From Lytechinus pictus (lineage: Eukaryota > Echinodermata > Echinoidea > Temnopleuroida > Toxopneustidae): a stretch of 64,000 nt of DNA. The stretch's first letter is position 1. Each line of letters begins with the position of its first letter. The stretch lies in contig NW_026974140.1 in assembly GCF_037042905.1 (NCBI RefSeq), forward strand, positions 12,783,001 to 12,847,000, in the 5' to 3' direction. The translations under genes and the position numbers were made by a program. The notes below the pieces were generated by a model. That model did not search any database, was not told the origin of the DNA, and worked only from the letters and a program-made list of their open reading frames with translations. Shown here piece by piece: positions 1 to 9,537 of the stretch.

Positions 1-184
1 AGAGGTATCTCTCTGTTTTGATCCTCCCCTCTTCGGAGATCAGCGATAAAAATCGCGGTCAATAGCATAGATGAGATGATCAAGTACTGGGATGATATCT
101 AGCTAATTAGTTAGCATGTGAAGAGTACAGGCGATGGGCATGAATTTTATAGATATATCAAATGAAGAGTCATCCTCAGGATGG

Positions 185-520
185 AATCATTAACCGTATG
201 AGGAAAGGGTCATGCGGCAAGAGAATGACACAAGTCATTTCAAAGGGATCCTGGGTGTTGAGTAGAGTAATTCTTGGAGGATTGAAGAGCATCTCGTATA
301 AGTTTTCTCACTTTTGCCAGAAGGCCAGCGCATAAATGGAGCGTTGACAGGCATGCAGCAATAACGAGTCACTGTAACCTCATCATTATGGCAGAGTGGA
401 CATTTCGAATCAGTTTCTTTCTTGAGTTTGGTTAGCCGAGTTCGGGTGAGATATGTTGATGGCACAAGTTGTGCTCTGATGGTTAATGCCTGTCTGATAT
501 CATAAAAAATAAACTTTTAA
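185..520 (-). pseudogene. broken C-terminal tail of a non-LTR retrotransposon reverse transcriptase
   Basis: Read on the minus strand, one frame runs through a basic stretch (TRTRLTKLKK) into CPLCHNDE, the start of a CxxC zinc-knuckle-like motif typical of the C-terminus of non-LTR retrotransposon ORF2 proteins. The following His/Cys-containing part (LLLHAC) lies in another frame, so at least one frameshift separates the two halves. No upstream RT or endonuclease domain is visible. I read it as an old truncated remnant. The family assignment is inference from the motif pattern only. Confidence 0.4.
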
Positions 521-1504
521 GTTATTGGTACCGGTACTGACCGATTCTTATTATAGCATTTTGCCATCAATCTGATAAAAATATCTCACCTTGTGAGCTA
601 GGGTTTTTGTTTAAATTGCCACAAAACTTTGTTCCGCAAAGTTAGGTCACACTTTTTGGGAACAGATTTCCAGCACAGTGCGCATTTGTCGATCGGAATA
701 GAATTTTGAGATCACGATAACACGGCAAACACACTTGACCTAAAACTAAGCCTAAGGCTAAGCCTAACGCACCGATCTTGCCATCAATTTGATAGCTATT
801 ATTTGAATTGTTTTTTTAATAACAAGGGAATATTTTTTTAACGAATTCTAGCCTAATGTCTCAAGTTCAACAATTTTAGGTGTGCAGACATCATCGGGCT
901 TCTCTCGCTACACCTACCGTACCGTACCGGTACCCCTCGCTCGGCCGCCGCGGTCGGGGGCGCGCCTCGTCCCTACTCCCTGGCCCCTGCATGCCCTGGG
1001 CCTTGCTGAGCTGCGGTATAGCTGGCAGTGCCGCAATTCTGCCGACATGCGCCAGTTAAACTCGTATATACGCCACTCACTACGAAATTATTCACAAAAA
1101 CTTATCCAATCTCAAATTGCAACATCACACTCACAGGCCTAATTATACTCACATTGCGGCACGTCCACAAAACAAAATTTACAAAGTTCCGCGCGAATAT
1201 GACATAAAGTTAAAGTACGGTATCTTCAAAACAATAAGCTCGCAAGAAAAGAAAAAAGAATCCGAAACTCACCATATCAATTACCAAGGATTGCACCCCC
1301 CCCCCCCTGGGGGGAGGGATCCGAAAATCCGAAATGTTCATCCTCCGTCATAGCAAATTAACATATAAAAACTGAAAATTACTCTTTGTTTTGTGTTTAT
1401 CCATGGAGCTAAAAAAATGAAGAAAAAAAGCTCCATAGTTCATCATCATCATCGCGTTAAAGTACAGTCCACCAGGTTGGTGTATCATCGTACTTGTTTA
1501 TCTG
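521..1504. other. intergenic stretch with a CpG-rich patch
   Basis: No gene could be supported here. Positions about 739-768 hold short imperfect repeats of a CCTAA(A/G)-type motif. Positions about 900-1040 are much more GC- and CpG-rich than the surroundings and include repeated ACCGT/ACCGGTAC motifs and a GGCCGCCGCGG core. That patch could be a promoter of a gene outside the window, or simply a repeat. A run of ten C residues lies near 1297-1306. Confidence 0.4.
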
Positions 1505-1607
1505 GGCCCTGTTGCATAAAAATTTATGTCATGATAATGATTTATGTCATATAGCATAAATCATGTCATAAACACAAATATTGACATAAATCCGTTGCAC
1601 AAATGTA
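1505..1607. repeat. fragment of an inverted-repeat element rich in TTTATGTCAT motifs
   Basis: The segment starts GGGCCCTGTTGCATAAAA and contains ATTTATGTCA and its near-complement several times in both orientations, ending near GTTGCAC. This looks like a decayed MITE with GTTGCA-type ends. No clear target site duplication is visible. Confidence 0.35.
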
Positions 1608-1639
1608 GGCCTCTCGAGCAAGATATTTATATGATCGAA

Positions 1640-2350
1640 GAGGCAATGCGGGCGCGAAGCGCGAGCTGAAATTTGTTCATTTTCCAACGTGAAAACTGGA
1701 TTTTCTAAAGCAATTTTGTGATCATGATCAGGATGCGTATCACGTTAATAAAAAGTACTGCAAACTCGAATCACAAACAGAATAATCTGTGCATATCGAC
1801 TTGAAAATGGTAACTTTTAAACCCTATGTATTTCTCTTGTTCCGAAACTATTATCTCACTTAAATGACACTGCAAGCACGGAGCGCGAGCGAAATTTTCA
1901 TTTTTAGATAATAATGACCTAAAAATGTTCTACTTGCAATTATTCCCTTCTCCTTATTTCAATCACGTTTGTTTCTACCTCCTCTTATCCTTCTTCTTCT
2001 TCTTTCTGTTTTACTCCTTTCCTGCCTTTGTCCGGTACATGTAGATGTCTGGGGTAAATGTCCGTGGGGTGGATATCCGTGGGGTGGATGTCCTAGAATC
2101 ATATATATATATATTCAGGGCTATAAAGGTACACTCTCAACAAAAATGTAATATCATGGCTTGGACATGATCAGGAAAACAAACTCAAATCACATATCAA
2201 ATAAAAATCGATCGGTCAGTATCCAATGAAAATCAAACAAAAATGAAAGGAAGCAGTTTGTGTCTCTTTGTCTGATATGGAGATAACGGGAGCTAAGGAA
2301 GTGTAGAATCTCTTTTAAACAAATGTCTTAATAATTAATCGACCTGCATG
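1640..2350. other. intergenic DNA with two copies of a GCGCGAGC-containing repeat
   Basis: Two diverged copies of a motif (GCGCGAAGCGCGAGCTGAAA near 1652 and GGAGCGCGAGCGAAATTTTC near 1880) are followed by similar TTCATTTT tracts. A pyrimidine-rich stretch at 1970-2030 and a (TA)n tract near 2102-2114 follow. No coding sequence is supported. Confidence 0.35.
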
Positions 2351-2624
2351 GGCCCCGTCTTAAAAAGACTTACAATTGATCTAATTAATCAATCACAACT
2401 ATGGAAAGCCAGCAACGTCTACAGCTAGAATACATTTTTCTTCGAACTATTTTCTAGATATGATGTATATTCATACATTCACTGCTTTCTTGTCAATTTA
2501 GCATGCTTCTCTTTGTTTACAAAGGACATTGTGCAAATATCCTGTAGATAAAACTATGACATTGATTTATTTCCATATACTTGGGGTTGATCAGATCAAT
2601 CCTAATTCTTAGTAAGACGGGGCC
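2351..2624. mobile_element. MITE with GGCCCCGTCTTA-type terminal inverted repeats, copy 1
   Basis: The 274-bp segment starts GGCCCCGTCTTA and ends TAAGACGGGGCC. Subterminal parts are also complementary (GATTGATC-type motifs next to both ends). A related copy lies at 33535-33795 and a diverged one at about 61900-62120. It has no coding capacity, so it is presumably non-autonomous. The transposon superfamily cannot be named from these ends. Confidence 0.7.
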
Positions 2625-3313
2625 AGGATAGCATCTCAAGGGATCAAAAATTGAGGAAGATACTCCGGATAGCGTCTATTATCAGGTGTTGACCAAAACG
2701 AATGAATGAATGAATGAATGAATGAATGAACTTTATTGATCTTCCTTGAAAAAGTAACATATAACAAGATACATGTACTATATCATATGCTAACGCATAT
2801 GTCAAAAACGTTTAAAAGCGACACATATCGATAATTAAAGGAAAGTAATGTAAAGACAAGGAAGACGAGGAGACCTTTGGAAGCCAGGCTTGTTATACGG
2901 TCCCTCAGTATTGAAACAATACATTATTTGTTTAAAGCAAAACTTGATTCTAGCTAAACTGGTTGATAATACTAAAAATAGGTTGTACTAAGGTTATACA
3001 AGGATACATATGTGGTTAAAAACTATTTACAGATGAATAATGGATATGTTGAAGAAAAAAAAAAGTAGGTATAAAAAAAAAAACAGATAGATAGATAGAC
3101 AAATAGATAGATAGAATAACGGGGGGAGCACGAAGTTACAAGATAGAAAATGGCAAGAGATAAGAGATTTGTAACAAAAACTATAATTGAAATGACTACT
3201 ACATGTAGTACTTAATAACAGGAGTACATGTACATGTACCAGTTGGTCGAGACATTTTACAGAATTTATATTGCTAATCACATAGTTCTGCATGTATTTA
3301 AAAGAAAAAACAA

Positions 3314-6300
3314 TTATACATCATAAATGTACTTATTCAAAAATGAAAGTTTCAATTTCCTTTTAAAAACAGAAATACTAACAGACCCGGTAATGTTGGA
3401 TTTCAAAGAATTCCATAACTTTGGCCCTGTACAGATCAGTGTTTTCTGAGCAAATATTGTCCTTGCATGAGGAATACGCAGTGCAGTAGCATTTCTTGTT
3501 GGGTAATTATGAAATTGGTTGTTCCTATGAAATAAATATGCTAACGTCAATGGCAAATCACCTCTATGAAAATTATACATGAGTGACCCCAATTGCAGAA
3601 GATAAACATCTTCCAACTTCAAAACATGATGTTCATAAAACAGAGGAGAGGTGTGAGCTAGAAAGTCAGCATTACTAACCGCTCGTATAGCTCTCTTTTG
3701 GACCAGAAATAATCTATTTAACTGTGTCTTAAGAGAGTTACCCCATGCAAGGATCCCATAATTTATGTAAGGAAGAATCAAAGTTGAATATAGAATTTTC
3801 AGAATATGTGTTGGGAGATACAATTTAAGCCTGTTTAGAACACCTACATTCTTTGACAACAGCTTACATAATATGTTGATATGAGTTTTCCAATTTAGAT
3901 TCTCATCAATATGAAGACCCAGAAATTTAGTTGTAACCACTCTGTCAATTAATACACCATTGAAAGAGATATCACCAGGCAGAGTTTTGATTGTGTTGCT
4001 AAATAACATGTAATTAGTCTTCTTGAGATTGAGGGACAATTTGTTTGCATGAATCCAGGTTGTTATTTTTTGCAACTCAATATTGACGGTATTCAGGAGA
4101 TATTGAGGATCTTTATGGGAAAAAAATATATTGGAATCATCTGCAAAAAGTAAAAAAGATAACAGTTTAGATGAATACTGGAAGTCATTAATGTACAATA
4201 TAAACAAGAGGGGTCCTAAAAGTGATCCCTGTGGGACACCACATGTTACACTATGTAATTCCGAATCCACACCATTTAAAGAAACAAACTGTTTCCTCTC
4301 TGCCAAATAACTTCTGAACCAGTGAAGGGCTGTGCCTCTCATTCCATAATATTCCAGTTTACTCAACAGAATATTATGATCTACAGTATCAAATGCCTTA
4401 GAGTAGTCCAAAAAAATTCCAATCGTGTGGGTGTGGTTATCAAGGGCATTTGCAATTTTATTAACAAAATGCAAAACAGCATGGCTTGTGGTATGTTTTT
4501 CTCTGAAACCGAATTGGAATTGAGAGAACACATTACTCTCATTCAAAAACTTTACAGTTCGTACGTATACTAGCTTTTCTAAAAGCTTAGAAAAGGTTGT
4601 TAATAGAGAAATTGGACGATAATTTGTTAATAATTTTGCATTCCCTTTTTTAAATACAGGCACTACTTTAGCAATTTTCATCCTCAAAGGCACAGCCCCA
4701 TTTAACAAAGACAGGTTAAAGATGTGTGCAAGAGGTTTCAATATGCCATCAACAACATCCTTAATTAAACCATTTCCAATACTATCACACCCTGGGCTTT
4801 TCCCTTTCTTTAAGGCACCTATTAAATCAAGAAGTTCCTTCTCTTTTATGGGCGAGAGGAAAATACTTTGCTTGTTTGGTGACTTAAGATAATGATGAAA
4901 TTGTTGTTGAAAGTCCGGTATTTCCCTTGACAAATTAGGGCCAATATTACAAAAATAAGTATTAAATTTCTCCACAATTATCTTTCGATCATTGATCAAG
5001 TTGCCATCAACCTCCAACTCATTTATATTTGATACTTTTTGCTTTCCTTTGAATAAGCTATTAATGACCTTCCATGTTGCCTTAATGTCATTACACGCAA
5101 CCTTCAATTGATTAGCATAATATTCTCGTTTAGCAGTGCGCAAAAGTGAAGTGAGGATATTTCTATAACTGGAATATTTTCTTCGTGAATTTTCACATTT
5201 ACTCACTTTATATTTGTGAAAAAGTCTATTTTTCTTATTAATTGATCTCAGTAAAGAATGCGTAATCCATGGCATTTTAGGCAATTTCTTATGACTAGGA
5301 CGGTCCACAGATCGAAATGGGACATTATCATTATACAATAGCATGAATTTATCAAAAAAAGTATTAAATGAACTATCTACATCATGATCTGAGAGGACAT
5401 CATCCCATGTAGTTGCCATTAAAGCATTCTTAAACTTGGCAATGTTTTCAGGGCTATTTACCCGAGACCGTTTATTTGTAGTATAAATCAATGGACGCCT
5501 GAGCAAAGCCATTCTGCAATATACAGGAAAATGATCTGAAAGATCGGAAATGACTATACCAGATTCTGGTAAAGGATGAACATTGCAGAAAATGTTATCG
5601 ATAAGGGTAGCAGACGTGTTTGTTATTCTTGTTGGTTTAGTAATCAGTGGAACAAAAGAAGATGAAATAAACATATTCACAATTTCATTAGCCTTATCAT
5701 CTGAATCGCAGTTAAGCAAATTAATATTAAAATCACCCATTAAAAACACACATTTATTGTTCAGTAAATTGTTAGTAATTATTGTCTGTATCTGTTCGGA
5801 AAATGACTTCAGATTACTATGAGGAGGCCTATAAATAACTCCTATAATAACATTTTTCCTGCCTGGAAGTAATAGCTCAACAAATAAAGTTTCTAAACTC
5901 TCATTCATAATAGTGATATCTGGACAAATGTTAAAATCAAATCTGGATGGGACATAGACAGCCAAACCACCACCTCTTTTCTTATCCCTGTTATTAGTAA
6001 CTAAACTAAAACCAGGAATATTATACAGACTTGTGAGTGTGTCTGGAGAAAACCAGGTCTCAGTAATACCTATAACAGGGGAGGTATTAAGTTGATTGAC
6101 AAAGACACTAAAGAGATCAAAATTCCTGCACATGCTACGCACATTCATGTGGATAAGAGTAAGTGCCTGATTTTCAGGTTCACCCTGGATACTAGTAAAA
6201 AACTCATTTTCAGCAAAATACTTGCAGTTCGAAGATACCTCATTATGCTCATCATCAAAATGCAAGAAAGTGTTTGTGTTTGACTCAAAAAATTCACTTA

Positions 6301-6322
6301 TGTTTCCTTCATTTTCAGCCAT
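3314..6322 (-). CDS. retrotransposon ORF2: AP endonuclease plus reverse transcriptase
   Basis: This open frame of about 1,000 aa nicks target DNA and copies the element's RNA there (target-primed reverse transcription), as known for LINE ORF2 proteins. The first in-frame Met is at 6385, but the Met beginning MAENEG at 6322 is the likelier start. N-terminal endonuclease motifs are visible in order: HMNVRS, ITETWF, GGGLAVYV, GVIYRPPH, GDFNINLL and SDLSDHFPV. The RT domain follows: PVFKKG, NYRPISLL, a palm motif FLDYSKAFDTVDH, VPQGSLLGPLLF, and the catalytic FADDSNIFF. A C-terminal region with aromatic and basic residues runs to the stop. No frameshift or internal stop occurs, so this copy may be recent. 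The first FADD aspartate pair and the endonuclease histidine (SDH) are present. Confidence 0.9.
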   Translation of the reverse strand: MAENEGNISEFFESNTNTFLHFDDEHNEVSSNCKYFAENEFFTSIQGEPENQALTLIHMNVRSMCRNFDLFSVFVNQLNTSPVIGITETWFSPDTLTSLYNIPGFSLVTNNRDKKRGGGLAVYVPSRFDFNICPDITIMNESLETLFVELLLPGRKNVIIGVIYRPPHSNLKSFSEQIQTIITNNLLNNKCVFLMGDFNINLLNCDSDDKANEIVNMFISSSFVPLITKPTRITNTSATLIDNIFCNVHPLPESGIVISDLSDHFPVYCRMALLRRPLIYTTNKRSRVNSPENIAKFKNALMATTWDDVLSDHDVDSSFNTFFDKFMLLYNDNVPFRSVDRPSHKKLPKMPWITHSLLRSINKKNRLFHKYKVSKCENSRRKYSSYRNILTSLLRTAKREYYANQLKVACNDIKATWKVINSLFKGKQKVSNINELEVDGNLINDRKIIVEKFNTYFCNIGPNLSREIPDFQQQFHHYLKSPNKQSIFLSPIKEKELLDLIGALKKGKSPGCDSIGNGLIKDVVDGILKPLAHIFNLSLLNGAVPLRMKIAKVVPVFKKGNAKLLTNYRPISLLTTFSKLLEKLVYVRTVKFLNESNVFSQFQFGFREKHTTSHAVLHFVNKIANALDNHTHTIGIFLDYSKAFDTVDHNILLSKLEYYGMRGTALHWFRSYLAERKQFVSLNGVDSELHSVTCGVPQGSLLGPLLFILYINDFQYSSKLLSFLLFADDSNIFFSHKDPQYLLNTVNIELQKITTWIHANKLSLNLKKTNYMLFSNTIKTLPGDISFNGVLIDRVVTTKFLGLHIDENLNWKTHINILCKLLSKNVGVLNRLKLYLPTHILKILYSTLILPYINYGILAWGNSLKTQLNRLFLVQKRAIRAVSNADFLAHTSPLFYEHHVLKLEDVYLLQLGSLMYNFHRGDLPLTLAYLFHRNNQFHNYPTRNATALRIPHARTIFAQKTLICTGPKLWNSLKSNITGSVSISVFKRKLKLSFLNKYIYDV

Positions 6323-6637
6323 TACATTGATAGGAATAATGTACAAAGTAATGTGCGACCATGCAGTCAACAAAACGTGATACACATTTCAAAATGGTTC
6401 TCTTCCTCATACAAGGTAAAACAGTTGACGTGCTCACAAAGATGGGAAAAAAGAAAGGAAAGGAAAGAAAGGATACAGCATAACATACTAAATATAGCAT
6501 AGAAAATATAAAAATACTACCTATACATCTATTCTGAGGTGAGAAAAATAAATGAAAACAAATGGTAAAAGAATTAGAATTATCGCCAAAGGGCCTAAAA
6601 TAAGGTAACCCTACTCCACTGATGGAAAGGAGCTGCA

Positions 6638-7374
6638 CTACTTTAAATTGTCAATGTCTCTAATGTCAGTTATAAGCTTTTTCTTGAGGCCACCAGCTGA
6701 GTCCTTTAGCCCCGCGTAGATGCGTCCATCCACGGCCCACACCTTTTCCACCTTCCCTGCGTGTCGGGCCGCATGATAGAGTTTTTGTCTTCGCTGTGTC
6801 AGGTCTTCGTTGAGATAAATCGATGATCCTTTCAAAGAAGGCCTCCCACGGACGAACTTGAACTTTGCGTTCTGAGACGCAAACTTTACAATGATGGGGC
6901 GTGAACCAGATCTTTCGGCAGCCCCAGCAGCCTTGACAGGTCCAAGGCGGTGGGACCTGTCGATGTCAGATAGGGATATTTCCACCCCCATCCTCTTCGC
7001 AACATTTCCCACCACCTCGTCGGTTGACTCTCCCTCCTTCTCCTCAATGCCGTAGATACGGATGTTCTTCCTTCGGGAGTACTGCTCCATATCGTCAGTC
7101 TTGACTTGAAGCGCCAGAATCGACTGCTGGGCGGCTTCCTCCCTCTCCCTCAGCTTCTCTATTTCAGCAGCTTGAGCATTCGCCTTCATCTCTAGCTCCA
7201 AGATTTTGGACTCCTGCTCATCAAGCCTTGCTGCAAGGCTAGAGATAGCCTCGGTTACAGCCTCCTTCACCATTACCTGCAACAGCTGCTTATAAAATCA
7301 GAATTGGATCCCAATTCTCCAACAACACGGCGGGCAATTTCAGCAGTGTCCGATTTTGCTTGTTTGGGTGACAT
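6638..7374 (-). CDS. retrotransposon ORF1: coiled-coil RNA-binding protein, frameshifted near its start
   Basis: The main frame (from 7282) encodes a long heptad-rich coiled coil (about residues 10-65, Leu/Glu/Ala rich), then YSRRKNIRIYGIEE, a motif typical of the RRM-like domain of LINE ORF1 proteins, and a basic C-terminal domain ending in DNLK. ORF1 proteins of this type trimerise and bind the element's RNA. A plausible true start, MSPKQAK at 7374, lies upstream in a different frame, and the two frames meet near 7290-7300. A single-base indel there would explain the break. If so, this copy has a damaged ORF1 although its ORF2 is intact. It lies 315 bp upstream of ORF2 on the same strand. 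Confidence 0.75.
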
Positions 7375-7791
7375 GGTGCTGGAAAGATCAAATAAATCAA
7401 CTCAGGGGAAGGGAGCTCAAGAACAGCTTTGCAGACCACAAGGTCACATTCCACAGTTATGACTCCAGAAAGTGAGAGCACATGAGCACATTAAAGTAGA
7501 GCAGAACTGACCATGCTGACACAAAATCCAATATATGGGGTACTGCACAAAAATCAAGTCATTCCCAGATTTAATACTCACTTGGCCTAATTGGCAATAA
7601 GAGAAGGTAAATTAAGACATTATATGCATGTTCCTGATGACAAAATCGATAGCAAAAGGATGCTATTGCATATTAAACACAGAAGACCGCGAATTGTATA
7701 TATTTAATTCATATTCAGGTTTCTTTCAGAGAAGAAGACAGGATTCAGGAACTTTGCTTTGAATGCTCAAGATCGAAGAACATAAATCAGG

Positions 7792-7890
7792 ATAGCGTCT
7801 TACAAGGTGTTTTGATTCCAATAATTGGCTTAAAAAATATAATCTGGGTAGCGTTTATAAAGATGTTTGGACTCCAATACCAATGTTTGG
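7792..7890. repeat. short GG(A/G)TAGCGT repeat on the upstream side of the retrotransposon
   Basis: Two units at about 7792 and 7848 read (A/T)C(A/T)GG(A/G)TAGCGT followed by AAGGTGTTT or AAGATGTTTGG and ATTCCAATA-like sequence. Matching units occur at about 2626 and 2668, on the other side of the retrotransposon. This suggests one short tandem repeat that was interrupted by the insertion. Confidence 0.4.
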
Positions 7891-7978
7891 GTGCAGAGCA
7901 CTGAACTAGAGATACGTGGAATACGTGTCCCTATTCCCAACGTACACAAAGCCGTATTTCTAGTTCAGTGGTGCAGAG
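7891..7978. mobile_element. 72-bp hairpin element with an 8-bp target site duplication
   Basis: CACTGAACTAGA at 7899 and its complement TCTAGTTCAGTG ending at 7970 form the ends of a 72-bp near-palindrome. It is flanked exactly by the direct repeat GTGCAGAG (7891-7898 and 7971-7978). An 8-bp duplication and CA...TG ends fit hAT-type transposition, but this superfamily call is inference. The element is far too short to encode anything. Confidence 0.75.
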
Positions 7979-9529
7979 GGGCAAATAAGTTGCGTATAAC
8001 CATGGAGGTAGAAAGAAATTATTTTCAAAACTTTTGAAAACACTCCATTGCACAAAATTGACGATTATAATATACATGCATGCATGTATTATAGTGAAGT
8101 AAATAATACCAACTTTCAACCACTAAATTGTTCATATTAAAAAAACAGTGTCATTGTCACTGAAATGATCACTGTTCAAAATTCAGTAAATCGAACTTTT
8201 CTTTCTTTTATTATTTTTCTAAAGTTGAATAGGCTTTGATCATAATAGTCTAGACATTTTGTAAAATTACTTGCGCCCCCCCCCCCAAAAAAAAAAAAAA
8301 AAAAAAAATTAAATGAATAAATAATAAAAAAATACGTCCAAAATGTAGGCCTAATCTTCCGCAAAAACCCCCCAGAAAAATCATGATAAATGGGAATAGG
8401 TCTACATTATTTGAGTTTATCAAATTACCAATATAGTTTTCCTTTAATTTTCAACCCAATATATATTTCACATTTCCTGTGTCCTTGTCCTGCCTTAATT
8501 GTCCGTGATGGTCCATCCTCCATCTGCTAGCTCGTAGCTAGCTCGAAGTATTGTCGACCTCTACGGTGATAGTTTTACACGCTTTGGTAGGAAACACATT
8601 TTGAGTGAAAACAGAAACATCCATATTTGGTAAGTGTCCAATTTGTGTTATTTTGATATTTTCAATTCCATGAAATCATCTTATTATTCTATTTTAAGCA
8701 CATGTTTCAATTGTGAGCGATAGACTGTGAAGCAAACAAGATAAACGAGCATAAAGTTTTCAGTTCAGAGTAGTCCAGTCCCACACGTGTAATTTTAGGT
8801 ACCGGTATGGTAATGGTGTTGGTAGCGCAGTCGAGACCACTCATTCAATGAACAAGGTAGGCCTAGACCAAAAGCTTCAGTCTCTGTATTTGGTTGTTCT
8901 GCTGAACTGCGTTGGCTCCACTCACCAATACATAGACTGAAGTGAAGAGCTTGGAGGCCGGTACGTAAAGACAACGTATTAGCAGAAACGTTAGATCTAA
9001 CATTCGGAATAAACCCAATTTTCAGTTCGTTTTTTTTTTTACATAAAATTAAAATGTCACATTATAAAAAAGAATTTACATCCAACTTGACAAGAAAGTA
9101 TATTAAATTCAGAAATATTGTACCCTATACTGCAGTTACTGCTAATTCTTTTCTAATGATAATCAAAACATAATCATCCTCGATCCTTTCGTTGGTCGTC
9201 TTGGCTCTTGCCATCTTGGAAGTTGGATGACGTCATCATCCTTACAGATGTCTTTACCAGTCATATATCGCGATTCATGCTGTTGCGATGCGCTTGTCTA
9301 TGTGCGTGCGTTCGGAACTTGTCGCTGGCATTGATTGGCCAGGATAATTGGAAAGCCTTCATGGTGAAAAGCGGCCACAGAGCGCTGTCCGACCATCACC
9401 TCTGTGCTAGCGCATGCTGTGCGCCGTGCTAGCTACATGCACGTAGGCCCGTTCCATTGGGATGCACACGCAGGCGACCCGTTCCACGGACCCCCGTATT
9501 CACAAACATTTGTAGTTCCGAAGCCCATT
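7979..9529. other. intergenic DNA, possibly holding the POLR2L promoter
   Basis: No coding gene is supported. A poly-C/poly-A tract lies at 8275-8309. A plus-strand sequence at about 8540-8629 ends in a strong splice donor (TTTG/GTAAGT at 8629/8630) and could be a noncoding first exon. At 9211-9235 a CCATCTTGG motif (YY1-like) precedes a perfect palindromic TGACGTCA (CRE). Either site could serve POLR2L, whose first coding exon clearly follows an intron acceptor at 16395. No sequence link proves it. Confidence 0.35.
9228..9235. promoter_or_regulatory. CRE-like palindrome TGACGTCA
   Basis: This is an exact CREB/ATF consensus 8-mer, 16 bp downstream of a CCATCTTGG (YY1-type) motif. Together they resemble a housekeeping promoter, but no transcript start can be shown from sequence. 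Confidence 0.3.
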
Positions 9530-9537
9530 CCGAGGAC

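Larger units (their letters stand above)
2699..7785 (-). mobile_element. non-LTR (LINE) retrotransposon, nearly full length, CR1/Jockey-like group
   Basis: On the minus strand the order is: a possible 5'UTR (about 7500-7785), ORF1 (7374-6638), a 315-bp spacer, an intact ORF2 (6322-3314), a 3'UTR, and a 3' tail of ATTC-type tetranucleotides preceded by an AATAAA-like motif (plus-strand TGAATGAATG repeats at 2699-2732). A microsatellite tail instead of poly(A) is common in CR1/L2/Jockey-type elements. The two flanks share a GGATAGCGTCT motif, so the element seems to have inserted into an older short repeat. The exact 5' end and a target site duplication were not found. Clade assignment needs a phylogeny. 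Confidence 0.85.

Noticed and set aside
882..1142. CpG island promoter
   Set aside because: The patch is short, with no adjacent exon or donor; kept only as a remark in the intergenic entry.
1969..2151. Short plus-strand open frame starting with a leucine-rich stretch
   Set aside because: It is the translation of a pyrimidine-rich tract followed by a (TA)n repeat; it resembles a signal peptide only by composition.
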